Source: Caulobacter sp. Root655 (GTDB lineage Bacteria; Pseudomonadota; Alphaproteobacteria; Caulobacterales; Caulobacteraceae). From it: a DNA stretch of 64,000 bases. The notes under the pieces were generated by a model. The model was given only the letters and a program-made list of their open reading frames with translations. It had not been told where the DNA came from and did not search any database. Within the stretch, counting starts at the first letter, position 1. Every line of letters starts with the position of its first letter. This document shows positions 9,635 through 17,493 of this stretch, one piece after another. The stretch spans positions 348,701 to 412,700 of the forward strand of contig NZ_LMHC01000012.1 in assembly GCF_001427665.1 (NCBI RefSeq). Direction: 5' to 3'. Made by a program: the position numbers and the translations under genes.

Positions 9635-9958
9635 ATGAATGGCCCGATCGATCCCATCCGGCGCGCCCAGGCGACCCGCCGCGCGCTGCCCGCGCCGCGC
9701 GAGACCGACCGCCCCGAGGCGGACGATGAGGAGGTGACCTTCGTGCGCGACGAGGAGCCGGCTCCTCCACCGCCGCCCCGTCGCGGGGCGTTCGCGACCT
9801 TCGCCGCCCATATCATGGGTCAAAGCGGCCAGAAGCGCGGCCTGCGGGGTGGGCAGGAAGTGCTCGACGCGGCGCGTTCGACCTATCTCGGCACGGAATA
9901 TTCCGGCCAGGCCGACCGCCGGCCCAAGGCGGGCCTGATCAAGAAGACCGAGATCTAG
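9635..9958 (+). CDS. Small proline-rich conserved hypothetical protein
   Basis: 107 residues, not recognised by name. It is rich in Arg, Pro and acidic residues in the first half (ETDRPEADDEEVTFVRDEE, then a six-residue proline stretch). The second half contains FATFAAHIMGQSGQKRGLRG and ends GLIKKTEI. No signal peptide or membrane segment is visible. The mixed-charge, low-complexity first half suggests a disordered region. Its stop shares a CTAG with the stop of the convergent gene at 9955. Codon use matches the surroundings, so it is taken as real. Confidence 0.6.
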   Translation: MNGPIDPIRRAQATRRALPAPRETDRPEADDEEVTFVRDEEPAPPPPPRRGAFATFAAHIMGQSGQKRGLRGGQEVLDAARSTYLGTEYSGQADRRPKAGLIKKTEI

Positions 9959-10287
9959 GATTTCAGGCGGGTCAGCTCGGCTTCCAGAGCGGCGACCCGC
10001 GTCTCCAGATCCGCCACCTTCCGATCCAGCGACACGCTCTCTTCCGGTGGCGGAACCAGCGCGGCCGCGTGCGCCCCGACGCCGGCCCGGCGGGCGGCCT
10101 CGGCCAGGGAAACCCCCAGAAGCTCGGCGAAAGCGGCCACTTGCGCCGCCGTCAGCTCACGCTGGTCCTTGAAGGCCAGGGCCAGTTCGTCCGAGGTCAT
10201 GCCGGCCACGGCGGCCAGCACCGCCCGCGTCAGGCCGCGCTCGGCCAGCCGCGCGTCGTACCAAGCCTGATCGAAGAACAGCGCCAT
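9955..10287 (-). CDS. Small helix-turn-helix-like protein with coiled coil
   Basis: 110 residues. The segment from about 12 to 70 (RLAERGLTRAVLAAVAGMTSDELALAFKDQ, then TAAQVAAFAELLGVSLAEAARRAGV) looks like an XRE/Cro-type DNA-binding fold. The C-terminal 30 residues (DRKVADLETRVAALEAELTRLKS) form a heptad pattern consistent with a short dimerising coiled coil. It could be a small transcription regulator; no target is obvious. The fold assignment is by eye, and a non-DNA-binding helical protein is also possible. Confidence 0.55.
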   Translation of the reverse strand: MALFFDQAWYDARLAERGLTRAVLAAVAGMTSDELALAFKDQRELTAAQVAAFAELLGVSLAEAARRAGVGAHAAALVPPPEESVSLDRKVADLETRVAALEAELTRLKS

Positions 10288-10365
10288 GGACGAACGCTAA
10301 CCCGGCCGGCCCGGTTGGCGCCAGTCTTGCTTGATCGGAGGTGAGTTCCGCCCACGAGACCCACC

Positions 10366-10437
10366 ATGCTGCTCAGCGCCGTCACCCGCTTCTTCGACAT
10401 CGCCGTCGTGACGCTGATCTTCACGGCGCTGACCTAG
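10366..10437 (+). CDS. Possible 23-residue hydrophobic peptide
   Basis: An ATG at 10366 opens a frame that ends at TAG 10435-10437 and encodes a 23-residue peptide beginning MLLSAVTRFFDIAVV, mostly apolar, like a single membrane helix. GGAGGTGAG lies around 10337-10345, too far upstream for an ideal ribosome site. It could be a membrane micropeptide or chance. It converges on the 66-residue gene at 10440. Confidence 0.2.
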   Translation: MLLSAVTRFFDIAVVTLIFTALT

Positions 10438-10439
10438 CT

Positions 10440-10640
10440 TCAGAGCCATTCTTCCTGAACGAGTTCACCGCTCTCTCGCAGGAACACCTCGAAGCCATCC
10501 GCCTCCGGCGCTCGCGATCCAAGCATCGCGCGCCCGGCGACGATCGCCAGCCATAACTCTTGCTCGTCCGGGAGCACCGGCCCGACAAGCGGAAACCTCT
10601 CCGAGCCATGGCCCAGCTTGACGAAGCGAATGCCGAACAT
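10440..10640 (-). CDS. Small hypothetical protein downstream of thiolase
   Basis: 66 residues, unrecognised. It begins three bases after the stop codon of the thiolase gene (10644), which suggests translation in the same mRNA. The sequence MFGIRFVKLGHGSERFPLVG followed by an acidic second half (EADGFEVFLRESGELVQEEWL) reads like a folded small protein and has no membrane segment. The tight spacing is the main argument that it is real. Confidence 0.45.
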   Translation of the reverse strand: MFGIRFVKLGHGSERFPLVGPVLPDEQELWLAIVAGRAMLGSRAPEADGFEVFLRESGELVQEEWL

Positions 10641-10643
10641 GGC

Positions 10644-11915
10644 CTAACCCGCCTCCAGCAACATCATCGTCCCCTGCCCGCCGTCGGCGCAGATGCTGAC
10701 GATGGCCTTCTCGCCCTTGCCGCGCGTGGCCAGTTCCTTGACCGCCTGGCTGAGGATTCGCGCGCCGGTCGCCCCGAACGGATGGCCGACCGCCAGGCTG
10801 CCGCCGGTGGGGTTCATCCGGTCGCGCGGGAACGGGCCCAGGTCCGCGTCCACCCCGGCCTTGGTCCTGCGGAACCTCTCATCCTCCCAGGCGGCGATGT
10901 GCGACAGCACCTGGGCGGCGAAGGCCTCGTGAATCTCCCACAGGCCCACGTCCGCGTATTTCAGCCCGTTGCGGGCCAGCAGGCGCGGCACGCCGTAGGC
11001 CGGGGCCATCAGCAGACCCTCGTGGCGCAGGTCGATCGAGGTGACCTCATAGTCGACCACCTTCACCCGGGGCGTCCTGGCCGGCAGGCGCGCCAGGCCG
11101 GCCTTGGACGCCACCCAGATCGCCGCCGCCCCGTCGGTCAGGGGCGAGGAATTGCCGGCCGTCAGCGTGCCCTGGCCGCTGGTCCTGTCGAAGGCCGGGC
11201 CCAGCTTGGCCAGCTTCTCCAGCGTCGAGTCCTTGCGCGGGATTGTATCGTGCTTGAGATCGCCGATCGGGATGACCAGGTCGTCGAAGAACCCGGCCTC
11301 CCAGGCGGCTACCGCGTGCTGGTGGCTCTCGAAGGCGATCTGGTCCTGGTCGGCACGGGCCAGCTTCCATTCCTTGGCGGTGATCTCGGTGTGCTCGCCC
11401 ATCGACAGGCCGGTGGTGCGGTTGGCGACCTTGGGGATCCACAGCTTGAGGTCGCCGGCTTTCAGCTTGGCCAGGTGCGCCAGCTTCTGGCCGGCGGTCT
11501 TGGCGGCCTGGAAGCCTTTCAGCCAGTCGGAGAAGGCGATGCTCATCCCGACCTGGACCTTGCTCATGCTCTCGACCCCGCCCACTAGGGCCAGGTCGCG
11601 CCCGCGCCCGTCGATCATGCCGTGGGCCTCGATGACGCCGATCATGCTGGTCGAGCAGGCCATGATCGTCGAGAAGGCCGGGATGGTCGGGTCGGCCCCG
11701 GCGTCCAGCAGCACCTCGCGGGCGATGTTGCTCCAGGTCAGGTTGGGGATCACCGTGCCCCAGATCGCGAAGTCGGGGCGGGCCCCTTGCGCCAGCATCG
11801 CCTGGACTACCGGGACCGACAGCGCGATGGCGTCATAGGCCTTCAGCGGCCCGTCGACCTTGGCGAAGGGGGTGCGAAGGCCGGCCGCCAGCCAGATGTC
11901 GGGTTTGGACGCCAT
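10644..11915 (-). CDS. Acetyl-CoA acetyltransferase / 3-ketoacyl-CoA thiolase (FadI-like)
   Basis: 423 residues, a thiolase distinct from phaA. The nucleophile Cys is in STIMACSTSM, the catalytic His in GHPFGATGARI and the second Cys in SICADGGQG. The length and loop insertions (WKLARADQD, TKAGVDADLG) match the FadI/trifunctional-type thiolases of fatty-acid beta-oxidation better than biosynthetic PhaA. It probably cleaves 3-ketoacyl-CoA. No fadJ or fadB partner is next to it. It is followed three bases later by a 66-residue ORF. Confidence 0.88.
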   Translation of the reverse strand: MASKPDIWLAAGLRTPFAKVDGPLKAYDAIALSVPVVQAMLAQGARPDFAIWGTVIPNLTWSNIAREVLLDAGADPTIPAFSTIMACSTSMIGVIEAHGMIDGRGRDLALVGGVESMSKVQVGMSIAFSDWLKGFQAAKTAGQKLAHLAKLKAGDLKLWIPKVANRTTGLSMGEHTEITAKEWKLARADQDQIAFESHQHAVAAWEAGFFDDLVIPIGDLKHDTIPRKDSTLEKLAKLGPAFDRTSGQGTLTAGNSSPLTDGAAAIWVASKAGLARLPARTPRVKVVDYEVTSIDLRHEGLLMAPAYGVPRLLARNGLKYADVGLWEIHEAFAAQVLSHIAAWEDERFRRTKAGVDADLGPFPRDRMNPTGGSLAVGHPFGATGARILSQAVKELATRGKGEKAIVSICADGGQGTMMLLEAG

Positions 11916-11994
11916 GGTCGTGATCCTTCGGGAAACCTACGATGTCAGCATCGCCAGGCTTCGCCGCAAGGTCTTGTCGAAATTGGCGGTAACT

Positions 11995-12020
11995 GAGGAC
12001 ACGCCCAAGGGCATGTCCCC
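11995..12020. repeat. 26-bp imperfect palindrome, family D copy 5
   Basis: GAGGACACGCCCA followed by AGGGCATGTCCCC; it keeps the outer GGACA/TGTCC arms of the family but has drifted in the middle. It lies between the membrane protein at 12030 and the thiolase start at 11915. Confidence 0.6.
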
Positions 12021-12029
12021 GGCCGCAAG

Positions 12030-12455
12030 TTAGTGCGCGTCGCCGAAGTCGACGTCGCGGCGGGCCGAGACGATGGTGACGATGAAGCCGGCCAGCACGT
12101 CCAGCAGCACCATCACCGTCAGCAGGAAGAACACCGAGGTCCCGAAGGCCGGGGCCAGCAGGAACTCGACCAGGCAGACGATGAACAGGATCATCGACAG
12201 CGAATGGTTGATGATCGCGATCTTGCGGCTGGTCGTCGACTTCAGGAGCTCGACGAACAGCACCACCAGGGACGCGGCCAGCAGCAGGTCGCCCAGGCTG
12301 ACCACCCAGTCGGCCTTGGAGGTCATGTGGATGGTGAACAGCTGCTCGGCCAGCCGGTACTGGGCGGCGTTCGAGGCGAACCCGCCCGCGAAGGTCAGGA
12401 CGATCAGGTTGTAGACCAGCACCGGCAGGGCCAGCAGCGGAAACGCGGCGAACAT
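12030..12455 (-). CDS. Small four-helix inner membrane protein
   Basis: 141 residues with four clear hydrophobic segments: about 3-27 (FPLLALPVLVYNLIVLTFA), 52-70 (LGDLLLAASLVVLFVELL), 79-97 (SMILFIVCLVEFLLA) and 103-125 (FFLLTVMVLLDVLAGFIVTI). The C-terminus is charged (SARRDVDFGDAH) and likely cytoplasmic. No known family could be named. It stands alone, flanked by a family D palindrome and a family A repeat. Confidence 0.75.
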   Translation of the reverse strand: MFAAFPLLALPVLVYNLIVLTFAGGFASNAAQYRLAEQLFTIHMTSKADWVVSLGDLLLAASLVVLFVELLKSTTSRKIAIINHSLSMILFIVCLVEFLLAPAFGTSVFFLLTVMVLLDVLAGFIVTIVSARRDVDFGDAH

Positions 12456-12554
12456 GGCTTTGGTTCTTCCCCCAGGATGGCGCGACCTCAGGGTTAACCG
12501 GTTTCGCGGGTTGGGAGAAGCCGCGACCGCCTGGAAAGCAAGCGGGTGACGTCC

Positions 12555-12662
12555 TGCGTCCTTCGAGGCCCGCTGCGCGGGGCGCCTCAGGATGAGGAAT
12601 TCAGTAGCAATCCAGGGCCCTCATCCTGAGGTGCGTAGCGAAGCGAAGCCTCGAAGGACGCA
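12555..12662. repeat. ~100-bp palindromic repeat, family A copy 3
   Basis: It starts TGCGTCCTTCGAGG and ends CCTCGAAGGACGCA, with the inner pair CTCAGGATGAGGAATTC / CTCATCCTGAGG. It lies a few bases past the stop codon of the GT2 gene at 12668. Confidence 0.9.
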
Positions 12663-12667
12663 AGGCC

Positions 12668-13405
12668 CTAAGCCTCGTCCACGCCCTGCGGGTTGCGCAG
12701 CCGGGTCTGCAGCCACATCACGCCCAGCAGGTCCGACACCGAGGCCCTGAGCCGGCCGAAGTTGGTGTATTTCGACACCCCGCTCTCGCGGTGGCGATGG
12801 TTCACCGGCTGGAAGTCGACCCTATAGCCTTCGCGCAGCATCAGGGCCGGAATGTAGCGGTGGATGTGATCGAAATAGGGCAGGCGCAGGAAGGCCTCGC
12901 GGCGGAAGGCCTTGAGCCCGCAGCCGGTGTCGTTGGCCGTGTCCTTCAGCAGCCGCTTGCGCACGCCGTTGCCGAACTTCGAAGCCAGGCGCTTGGCCGA
13001 GCTGTCCTGGCGCTTGACGCGCTCGCCGCCGACCAGGGCCAGGTCCTGTGGCGCGGCCTTCAGGGCCCGGGCCAGGCGGGGGGCGTCGGCGGGATCGTTC
13101 TGGCCGTCGCCGTCCAGGGTGACGACGATCGGCGCGCGGGCCGCCAGCACGCCGCTGCGCACAGCCCGGCTCTGGCCGGAGTTCTTGCGATGCGACAGCA
13201 CCCGCAGTTGCGGAATCTCGGCCTTCAGCGCCACCAGCAGGGCCTTGGTGTCGTCGCGGCTGGCGTCGTCGATGAAGATGATCTCGTGGTTCTCGCCGGC
13301 GAAGGCCGCCGCGATCTCGCGGGCCAGGGCCGGCGCCGCGCCGCCCTCGTCGAAGACGGGAACGACGATGGAAAAATCGGGGGCGGCGGCGGTGGGGGCG
13401 GTCAT
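12668..13405 (-). CDS. GT2 glycosyltransferase, polyprenyl-phosphate sugar synthase type
   Basis: 245 residues, GT-A fold. The start SIVVPVFDEGGAAPALAREI, then IIFIDDASRDDT and VVTLDGDGQNDPADAP (DxD-like metal site) match dolichyl/polyprenyl-phosphate sugar synthases such as DPM1 or ArnC. The C-terminal part has HRHRESGVSKYTNFGR, also typical. There is no C-terminal membrane helix pair, so it resembles the soluble DPM1 form. It is divergent from a GT83 enzyme (13461), a pairing in which GT2 makes the lipid-linked donor and GT83 transfers the sugar. Which sugar is not visible. Confidence 0.85.
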   Translation of the reverse strand: MTAPTAAAPDFSIVVPVFDEGGAAPALAREIAAAFAGENHEIIFIDDASRDDTKALLVALKAEIPQLRVLSHRKNSGQSRAVRSGVLAARAPIVVTLDGDGQNDPADAPRLARALKAAPQDLALVGGERVKRQDSSAKRLASKFGNGVRKRLLKDTANDTGCGLKAFRREAFLRLPYFDHIHRYIPALMLREGYRVDFQPVNHRHRESGVSKYTNFGRLRASVSDLLGVMWLQTRLRNPQGVDEA

Positions 13406-13460
13406 CGCCCTCTAATACCGCAAAAGTCGCCAGGATAAAGGATCGTGGTATTCCATCCTC

Positions 13461-15188
13461 ATGACGCTCGAATCTCGCCTGGATGACTGGAGCCGCGGCT
13501 GGCGCGGTCCGTTGATGGCCGCCTTGGTGGCGCTGATCGCCGGCCTGCCCGGCGTCTTCGCCATGCCGCCGCTGGACCGCGACGAATCGCGTTTCGCCCA
13601 GGCCACCGCCCAGATGCTGGAAACCGACGACCTGGTGGTCATCAAGTTCCAGGACCAGCCGCGCTTCAAGAAGCCGGTCGGCATCCACTGGCTGCAGGCC
13701 GCCAGCGTCACCGCCTTCTCGGCGCCCGAGGACCGGGGCATCTGGGCCTATCGCATCCCCTCCCTGCTGGGCGCCATGCTGGCGGCGGCGGCCTGCGCCT
13801 GGGGCGCGGCGGCGCTGCTGGGCCCAAAGACCGGCCTGCTGTCGGGGGCGATCCTGGGCGCGACCATCCTGCTGTCGACCGAGGCCTTCATCGCCAAGAC
13901 CGATGCGGCGCTGTGCGGCTTCACCACCCTGGCCATGGCCGCCGTGGCGCGGATCTACGCCGCGCACCTTGCCGGCGAGAAGGTTCATCGTTGGACCAAG
14001 GTGGCCTTCTGGATCGGCCTGGCCATGAGCGTGCTGATCAAGGGGCCGGTCGGGCTGATGGTCGTGGTGCTGAGCATCGCGGCGCTGTGGCTCTGGGACC
14101 GCAAGGCGCCCTGGCTCAAGGACCTGGGCTGGGGCTGGGGCCTGATCCTGCTGGCGGGCATCGTCCTGCCATGGGCGACGATGATCACCGTGGCCACCGA
14201 CGGCGCCTTCTGGTCCACCGCCGTGACCGGCGACCTGGCCCCCAAGCTGGCCGGCGGCCAGGAAAGCCACGGCGCGCCGTTCGGCGCTTACGCCCTCTTC
14301 GCCTTCCTGCTGGTGTTCCCCGCCACCCTGCTGCTGCCGTCCGGGCTGGTGCTGGGCTGGACGGGCCGCAAGGAGGCCGGCGTGCGGTTCGCCCTGTGCT
14401 GGCTGATCCCGACCTGGCTGGTGTTCGAACTGCTGCCGACCAAGCTGGTCCACTACACCCTGCCCGCCGTCCCGGCCCTGGCCATGCTGATGGCCGCCAC
14501 GCTGCGAGCCCCGCTAGGCCGGATTTCACGCGGCGTCGGCGCCGCCCTGAGCGTCGTGGCCGGCCTGCTGTTCGCGGCCGTGGCGATCTATCTGCACGTC
14601 GAGTACGGCGACCCGTCCGACATTCCGTGGACGGCGATCACCGCCCTGCTGTTCCTGGCCGCCGGGGTGGTCGGCGCGGTGCTGCTGATGCGCAAGACCG
14701 CCGCCATCGCCCTGGTCACGGCCGGGGCTGTCGGCATCCTGGCCCACGCCACCCTGGTCGGCGTGCTCGTGCCGAGGCTGGAGCCACTGCTGCTGTCGCC
14801 GCGCCTGGAGACGGCGCTGGAACAGGCCGACCTGGCGCCCCGGGCCGGCGCGGCCGGGCCCGTGGCCGTCACCGGCTATTCCGAGCCCAGCATGATCTTC
14901 CTGCTGGGCACCACCACCCAGCTGACCGACCCGGCCGGCGCTGCCAAGGCGGTGGCGGAGGGCCGTCCGGCCGTGGTCGAGGGGCGCCAGGAGCAGGCCT
15001 TCCGCGCCGCCCTCGCGGCCCTGGGCCAGGCCGCCCGTCCGGCCGGGGTGGTCGAGGGCTTCGACTATTCCGACGGCGACAAGGAGCGCCTGACGCTCTA
15101 TCGCGGCGCGCCCGCCAAGCCGGACGCGGACGACGAGGCCGACGCCGACGCCGACGCCGAAGACACTCCAGATCAAGTCGTGCGATGA
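13461..15188 (+). CDS. GT83 (ArnT/PMT-like) polyprenyl-phosphate sugar transferase
   Basis: 575 residues with about ten or more membrane helices. The first periplasmic loop contains PPLDRDESRFAQATAQML, the acidic catalytic motif of the ArnT/PMT superfamily (GT-C). Such enzymes transfer a sugar from an undecaprenyl-phosphate carrier to an envelope acceptor such as lipid A or protein. The C-terminus is an acidic tail (DADDEADADADAEDTPDQ) whose last codons lie in the terminator stem at 15168. It faces away from the GT2 gene at 12668, a likely donor-synthesis partner. In Caulobacter a lipid A sugar acid is a reasonable but unproven substrate. Confidence 0.82.
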   Translation: MTLESRLDDWSRGWRGPLMAALVALIAGLPGVFAMPPLDRDESRFAQATAQMLETDDLVVIKFQDQPRFKKPVGIHWLQAASVTAFSAPEDRGIWAYRIPSLLGAMLAAAACAWGAAALLGPKTGLLSGAILGATILLSTEAFIAKTDAALCGFTTLAMAAVARIYAAHLAGEKVHRWTKVAFWIGLAMSVLIKGPVGLMVVVLSIAALWLWDRKAPWLKDLGWGWGLILLAGIVLPWATMITVATDGAFWSTAVTGDLAPKLAGGQESHGAPFGAYALFAFLLVFPATLLLPSGLVLGWTGRKEAGVRFALCWLIPTWLVFELLPTKLVHYTLPAVPALAMLMAATLRAPLGRISRGVGAALSVVAGLLFAAVAIYLHVEYGDPSDIPWTAITALLFLAAGVVGAVLLMRKTAAIALVTAGAVGILAHATLVGVLVPRLEPLLLSPRLETALEQADLAPRAGAAGPVAVTGYSEPSMIFLLGTTTQLTDPAGAAKAVAEGRPAVVEGRQEQAFRAALAALGQAARPAGVVEGFDYSDGDKERLTLYRGAPAKPDADDEADADADAEDTPDQVVR

Positions 15189-15222
15189 AGGAACCGCACG
15201 ACTTGATCTGGATTTTTGTTTT
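15168..15222 (+). terminator. Rho-independent terminator overlapping GT83 stop
   Basis: CCAGATCAAGTCGTGCG (15168-15184) pairs perfectly over 17 bases with CGCACGACTTGATCTGG (15195-15211), with a 10-base loop, followed by ATTTTTGTTTT. The upstream arm is the last coding part of the GT83 gene and its stop codon is in the loop. Confidence 0.85.
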
Positions 15223-15223
15223 C

Positions 15224-15268
15224 GCATCGTTTTAGCGGAAAGCCGGTCTCCACTTTTCCGCACGATGC
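15224..15268. repeat. Alphaproteobacterial-type imperfect inverted repeat (family E)
   Basis: Arms GCATCGTTTTAGCGGAAA and TTTTCCGCACGATGC enclose GCCGGTCTCCAC. A cousin with arms GCATTTTCTTCACGCGAA / TTCGCTCGAAAATGC around CCGGTATCCAC is at 47643-47687. The CCGGT.TCCAC centre is shared. Confidence 0.7.
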
Positions 15269-15286
15269 TTTAGCCGAGAACCGCCC

Positions 15287-16186
15287 ATGAGCCGCTTCAT
15301 CCAGATCGTCGAGGTCGGCCCGCGCGACGGGCTGCAGAACGAGACGCTGTCGCTGCCGGTCGCGGACAGGCTGGCCTTGATCCGCCGGCTCGAGGCCGCC
15401 GGCGCCAGGCGGATCGAGACCGTGTCCTTCGTCAACCCCAACCGCGTGCCGCAGATGGCCGGGGCCGAAGAGATCATGGCCGCGCTCGAGCCCGACCTGG
15501 ATCATTCGCGGATCGGCCTGGTGCTGAACCTGCGCGGCTGGGAGCGCTGCGTGGCGGCCGGCTGCGACGAGGCCAATGTGGTGGTCTGCGCCACCGACGG
15601 CTTCGGCCTCGCCAACCAGGGCGCGACCGCTGCCCAGCAGGTCGACACCCTGGCCGCCATCGTCGAGCGCCAAGCGGTCGAGGGCGGCCCGCCGATCACC
15701 ATGACCCTGTCGGTGGCCTTCGGCTGTCCGTTCGACGGCGAGGTTTCGGAAGACCAGGTCGTGGCCATCGTCCGCGAGGCCGCCGCCCTGGGCGTGCCCG
15801 AGATCGCCATCGCCGACACCATCGGCGTCGCCGATCCGTGGACCGTCCGCCAGCGGATCGAGGCGGTGCGCGCCGCCGCCCCCGACGCCCGCCTGCGCAT
15901 GCATTTCCACGACACCCGCAACACCGGCCTGGCCAACGCCTTCGCCAGCGTCGAGGCCGGGATCGACGTGCTGGACGCCTCGGTCGGCGGCCTGGGCGGC
16001 TGCCCGTTCGCGCCCAACGCCACCGGCAACATCGGCACCGAGGACCTGGTCTACATGCTGGAGCGGGCCGGTTTCGACACCGGCTACGACCTGGCGGCCC
16101 TGATCGAGATCGGCCGCGACATCAGCGAGAAACTGGGCAAGGCGCCGGCGTCCTCGCTGGCGCGAGCGGGCGGGTTTCCGGCCTGA
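15287..16186 (+). CDS. Hydroxymethylglutaryl-CoA lyase
   Basis: 299 residues, the family length. The N-terminal VEVGPRDGLQNE carries the catalytic Arg-Asp pair, HFHDTRNTGLANA the metal-binding histidines, and GGLGGCPFAPNATGNIGTEDL the C-terminal catalytic Cys loop. It splits HMG-CoA into acetyl-CoA and acetoacetate, the last step of leucine breakdown. No liu genes flank it here; it is bounded by the terminator at 15168 and a convergent lipoprotein gene whose stop codon abuts its own. Confidence 0.93.
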   Translation: MSRFIQIVEVGPRDGLQNETLSLPVADRLALIRRLEAAGARRIETVSFVNPNRVPQMAGAEEIMAALEPDLDHSRIGLVLNLRGWERCVAAGCDEANVVVCATDGFGLANQGATAAQQVDTLAAIVERQAVEGGPPITMTLSVAFGCPFDGEVSEDQVVAIVREAAALGVPEIAIADTIGVADPWTVRQRIEAVRAAAPDARLRMHFHDTRNTGLANAFASVEAGIDVLDASVGGLGGCPFAPNATGNIGTEDLVYMLERAGFDTGYDLAALIEIGRDISEKLGKAPASSLARAGGFPA

Positions 16187-16513
16187 TCAGATCCAGTCCC
16201 GGGTCTCGTCCAACGCCTTGATCACCGCGGGCGACCGTCGATGCCGGCCGCGCAAGGCCTGCTCGTCCCTCTCCAGCGCCGAACACCGCAGGCCCGCGAG
16301 GGCTCGGCGGATTTCTCGCGCCCGGGTTCTATCCTCCGCGCCCTCTCCGGCCCAATGGGCGCATCCCATTCGGCGGTCGATGAAGGCCTTTACCTCGGCC
16401 GGAACGGGCAGGGCGTTGACCTCCGCGAAATTGCTCACGCGGGCGTTCTGAGCGGCCGTGCAACCTGTGAGCGCCATGAAAAACAACAGGACCGGAAGCC
16501 GCTTTTTCGACAA
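16187..16513 (-). CDS. Small putative lipoprotein
   Basis: 108 residues. The N-terminus MSKKRLPVLLFFMALTGC is a lipoprotein signal with lipobox LTGC, so the mature protein would begin at Cys18. The rest is charged and Arg-rich, with a second Cys pair (GCAHWAG, RCSALERD) and no recognised domain. The convergent HMG-CoA lyase stop is directly adjacent. Likely periplasmic, function unknown. Confidence 0.7.
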   Translation of the reverse strand: MSKKRLPVLLFFMALTGCTAAQNARVSNFAEVNALPVPAEVKAFIDRRMGCAHWAGEGAEDRTRAREIRRALAGLRCSALERDEQALRGRHRRSPAVIKALDETRDWI

Positions 16514-16561
16514 TGGACGGTCCTTCGTGGAAGGCGATTGGTGCGCGGGTCTATCGACCCC

Positions 16562-17491
16562 CTAGATCGGCCGTCCCGTCAGCTTCCAGATCAGCGGCCG
16601 CGACACGCTCATCAGCAGGATGGCCGGGGCCAGCAGCACGGCGATCACATAGCGCTGGACGCTGTCGGCGCGCTTGATGAAATAGCGCGACAGGCCCACG
16701 CCCTTGTGGAACTCCACCTTCATCGGATGCTCCAGGCTGGTGTGGCCCAGGTGGATGACCTTGGCGTGCGGCTGGAACAGCACCTGGCCGCCGGCCTGGC
16801 GGGCCCGCCAGCACAGGTCGATGTCCTCGACGTGCAGGAAATAGCCTTCGTCGAAGCCGTTCAGAAGGTCGAAGTCACGACGGCGCAGGGCGAAGCAGGC
16901 GCCCGAGATCGTCGGCATCGGTACCGGGCCTTCGGGCAGGGGCTCGTGCTCGCGGTGGATCTCGAAGTTCGCCAGGCCCGGGAAACGCGCGGTCAGGTGG
17001 CCAAAGCTCAGCAGGGTGGTCACCGGGGTGACCTCGCCGCGCCGGCCGCCGCGTTGCTCGCTGCCGTCGACGTTCATCACCCGCGCGCCGACCACCGTGG
17101 GCGTCGGCTGTCCCTCGAACGCCGCGGCCAGGGACTCGACGCAATCGGGCTGCAGGTTGGCGTCGGGATTGAGGAAGACGATGTATTCGCCGCGCGCCGT
17201 CCTGGCGCCCATGTTGGCGCCGCGCGCGAAGCCGACATTGCCGTGGCCCTGCTGCAGCACCACCCGCGGTTCGGTCAGGCCCAGCGACCGCAGCATCTCG
17301 GCCTCGCGCGGTGGCGAGCCGTTGTCGATGATGACAAACTCATCGACCAACGGCTCGTTCAGCGTATGCCGGATGCTTTCGATCAGCGCCTCCCCCGTCT
17401 GGTAGACGACCATGACCACCGAGATGCGCGGCCGGATCGGACGCGCCCCTGAGACGAAGGTCGAATGGGAGGGAAGAATGCTGTTCATCAA
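16562..17491 (-). CDS. GT2 glycosyltransferase, rhamnosyltransferase-like
   Basis: 309 residues. The GT-A core starts at about residue 24 with SVVMVVYQTGEALIESI, then IIDNGSPPREAE, GNVGFARGANMGA, YIVFLNPDANLQPD (DxD-like) and a DEGYFLHVEDIDLCWRARQAG motif, as in WbbL-type rhamnosyltransferases. A C-terminal hydrophobic stretch (VIAVLLAPAILLMSV) may anchor it to the membrane. It probably adds a sugar to a surface polysaccharide. It starts two bases before the thrS stop codon region (gap 17492-17493), so it may be co-transcribed with thrS. Confidence 0.85.
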   Translation of the reverse strand: MMNSILPSHSTFVSGARPIRPRISVVMVVYQTGEALIESIRHTLNEPLVDEFVIIDNGSPPREAEMLRSLGLTEPRVVLQQGHGNVGFARGANMGARTARGEYIVFLNPDANLQPDCVESLAAAFEGQPTPTVVGARVMNVDGSEQRGGRRGEVTPVTTLLSFGHLTARFPGLANFEIHREHEPLPEGPVPMPTISGACFALRRRDFDLLNGFDEGYFLHVEDIDLCWRARQAGGQVLFQPHAKVIHLGHTSLEHPMKVEFHKGVGLSRYFIKRADSVQRYVIAVLLAPAILLMSVSRPLIWKLTGRPI

Positions 17492-17493
17492 TC

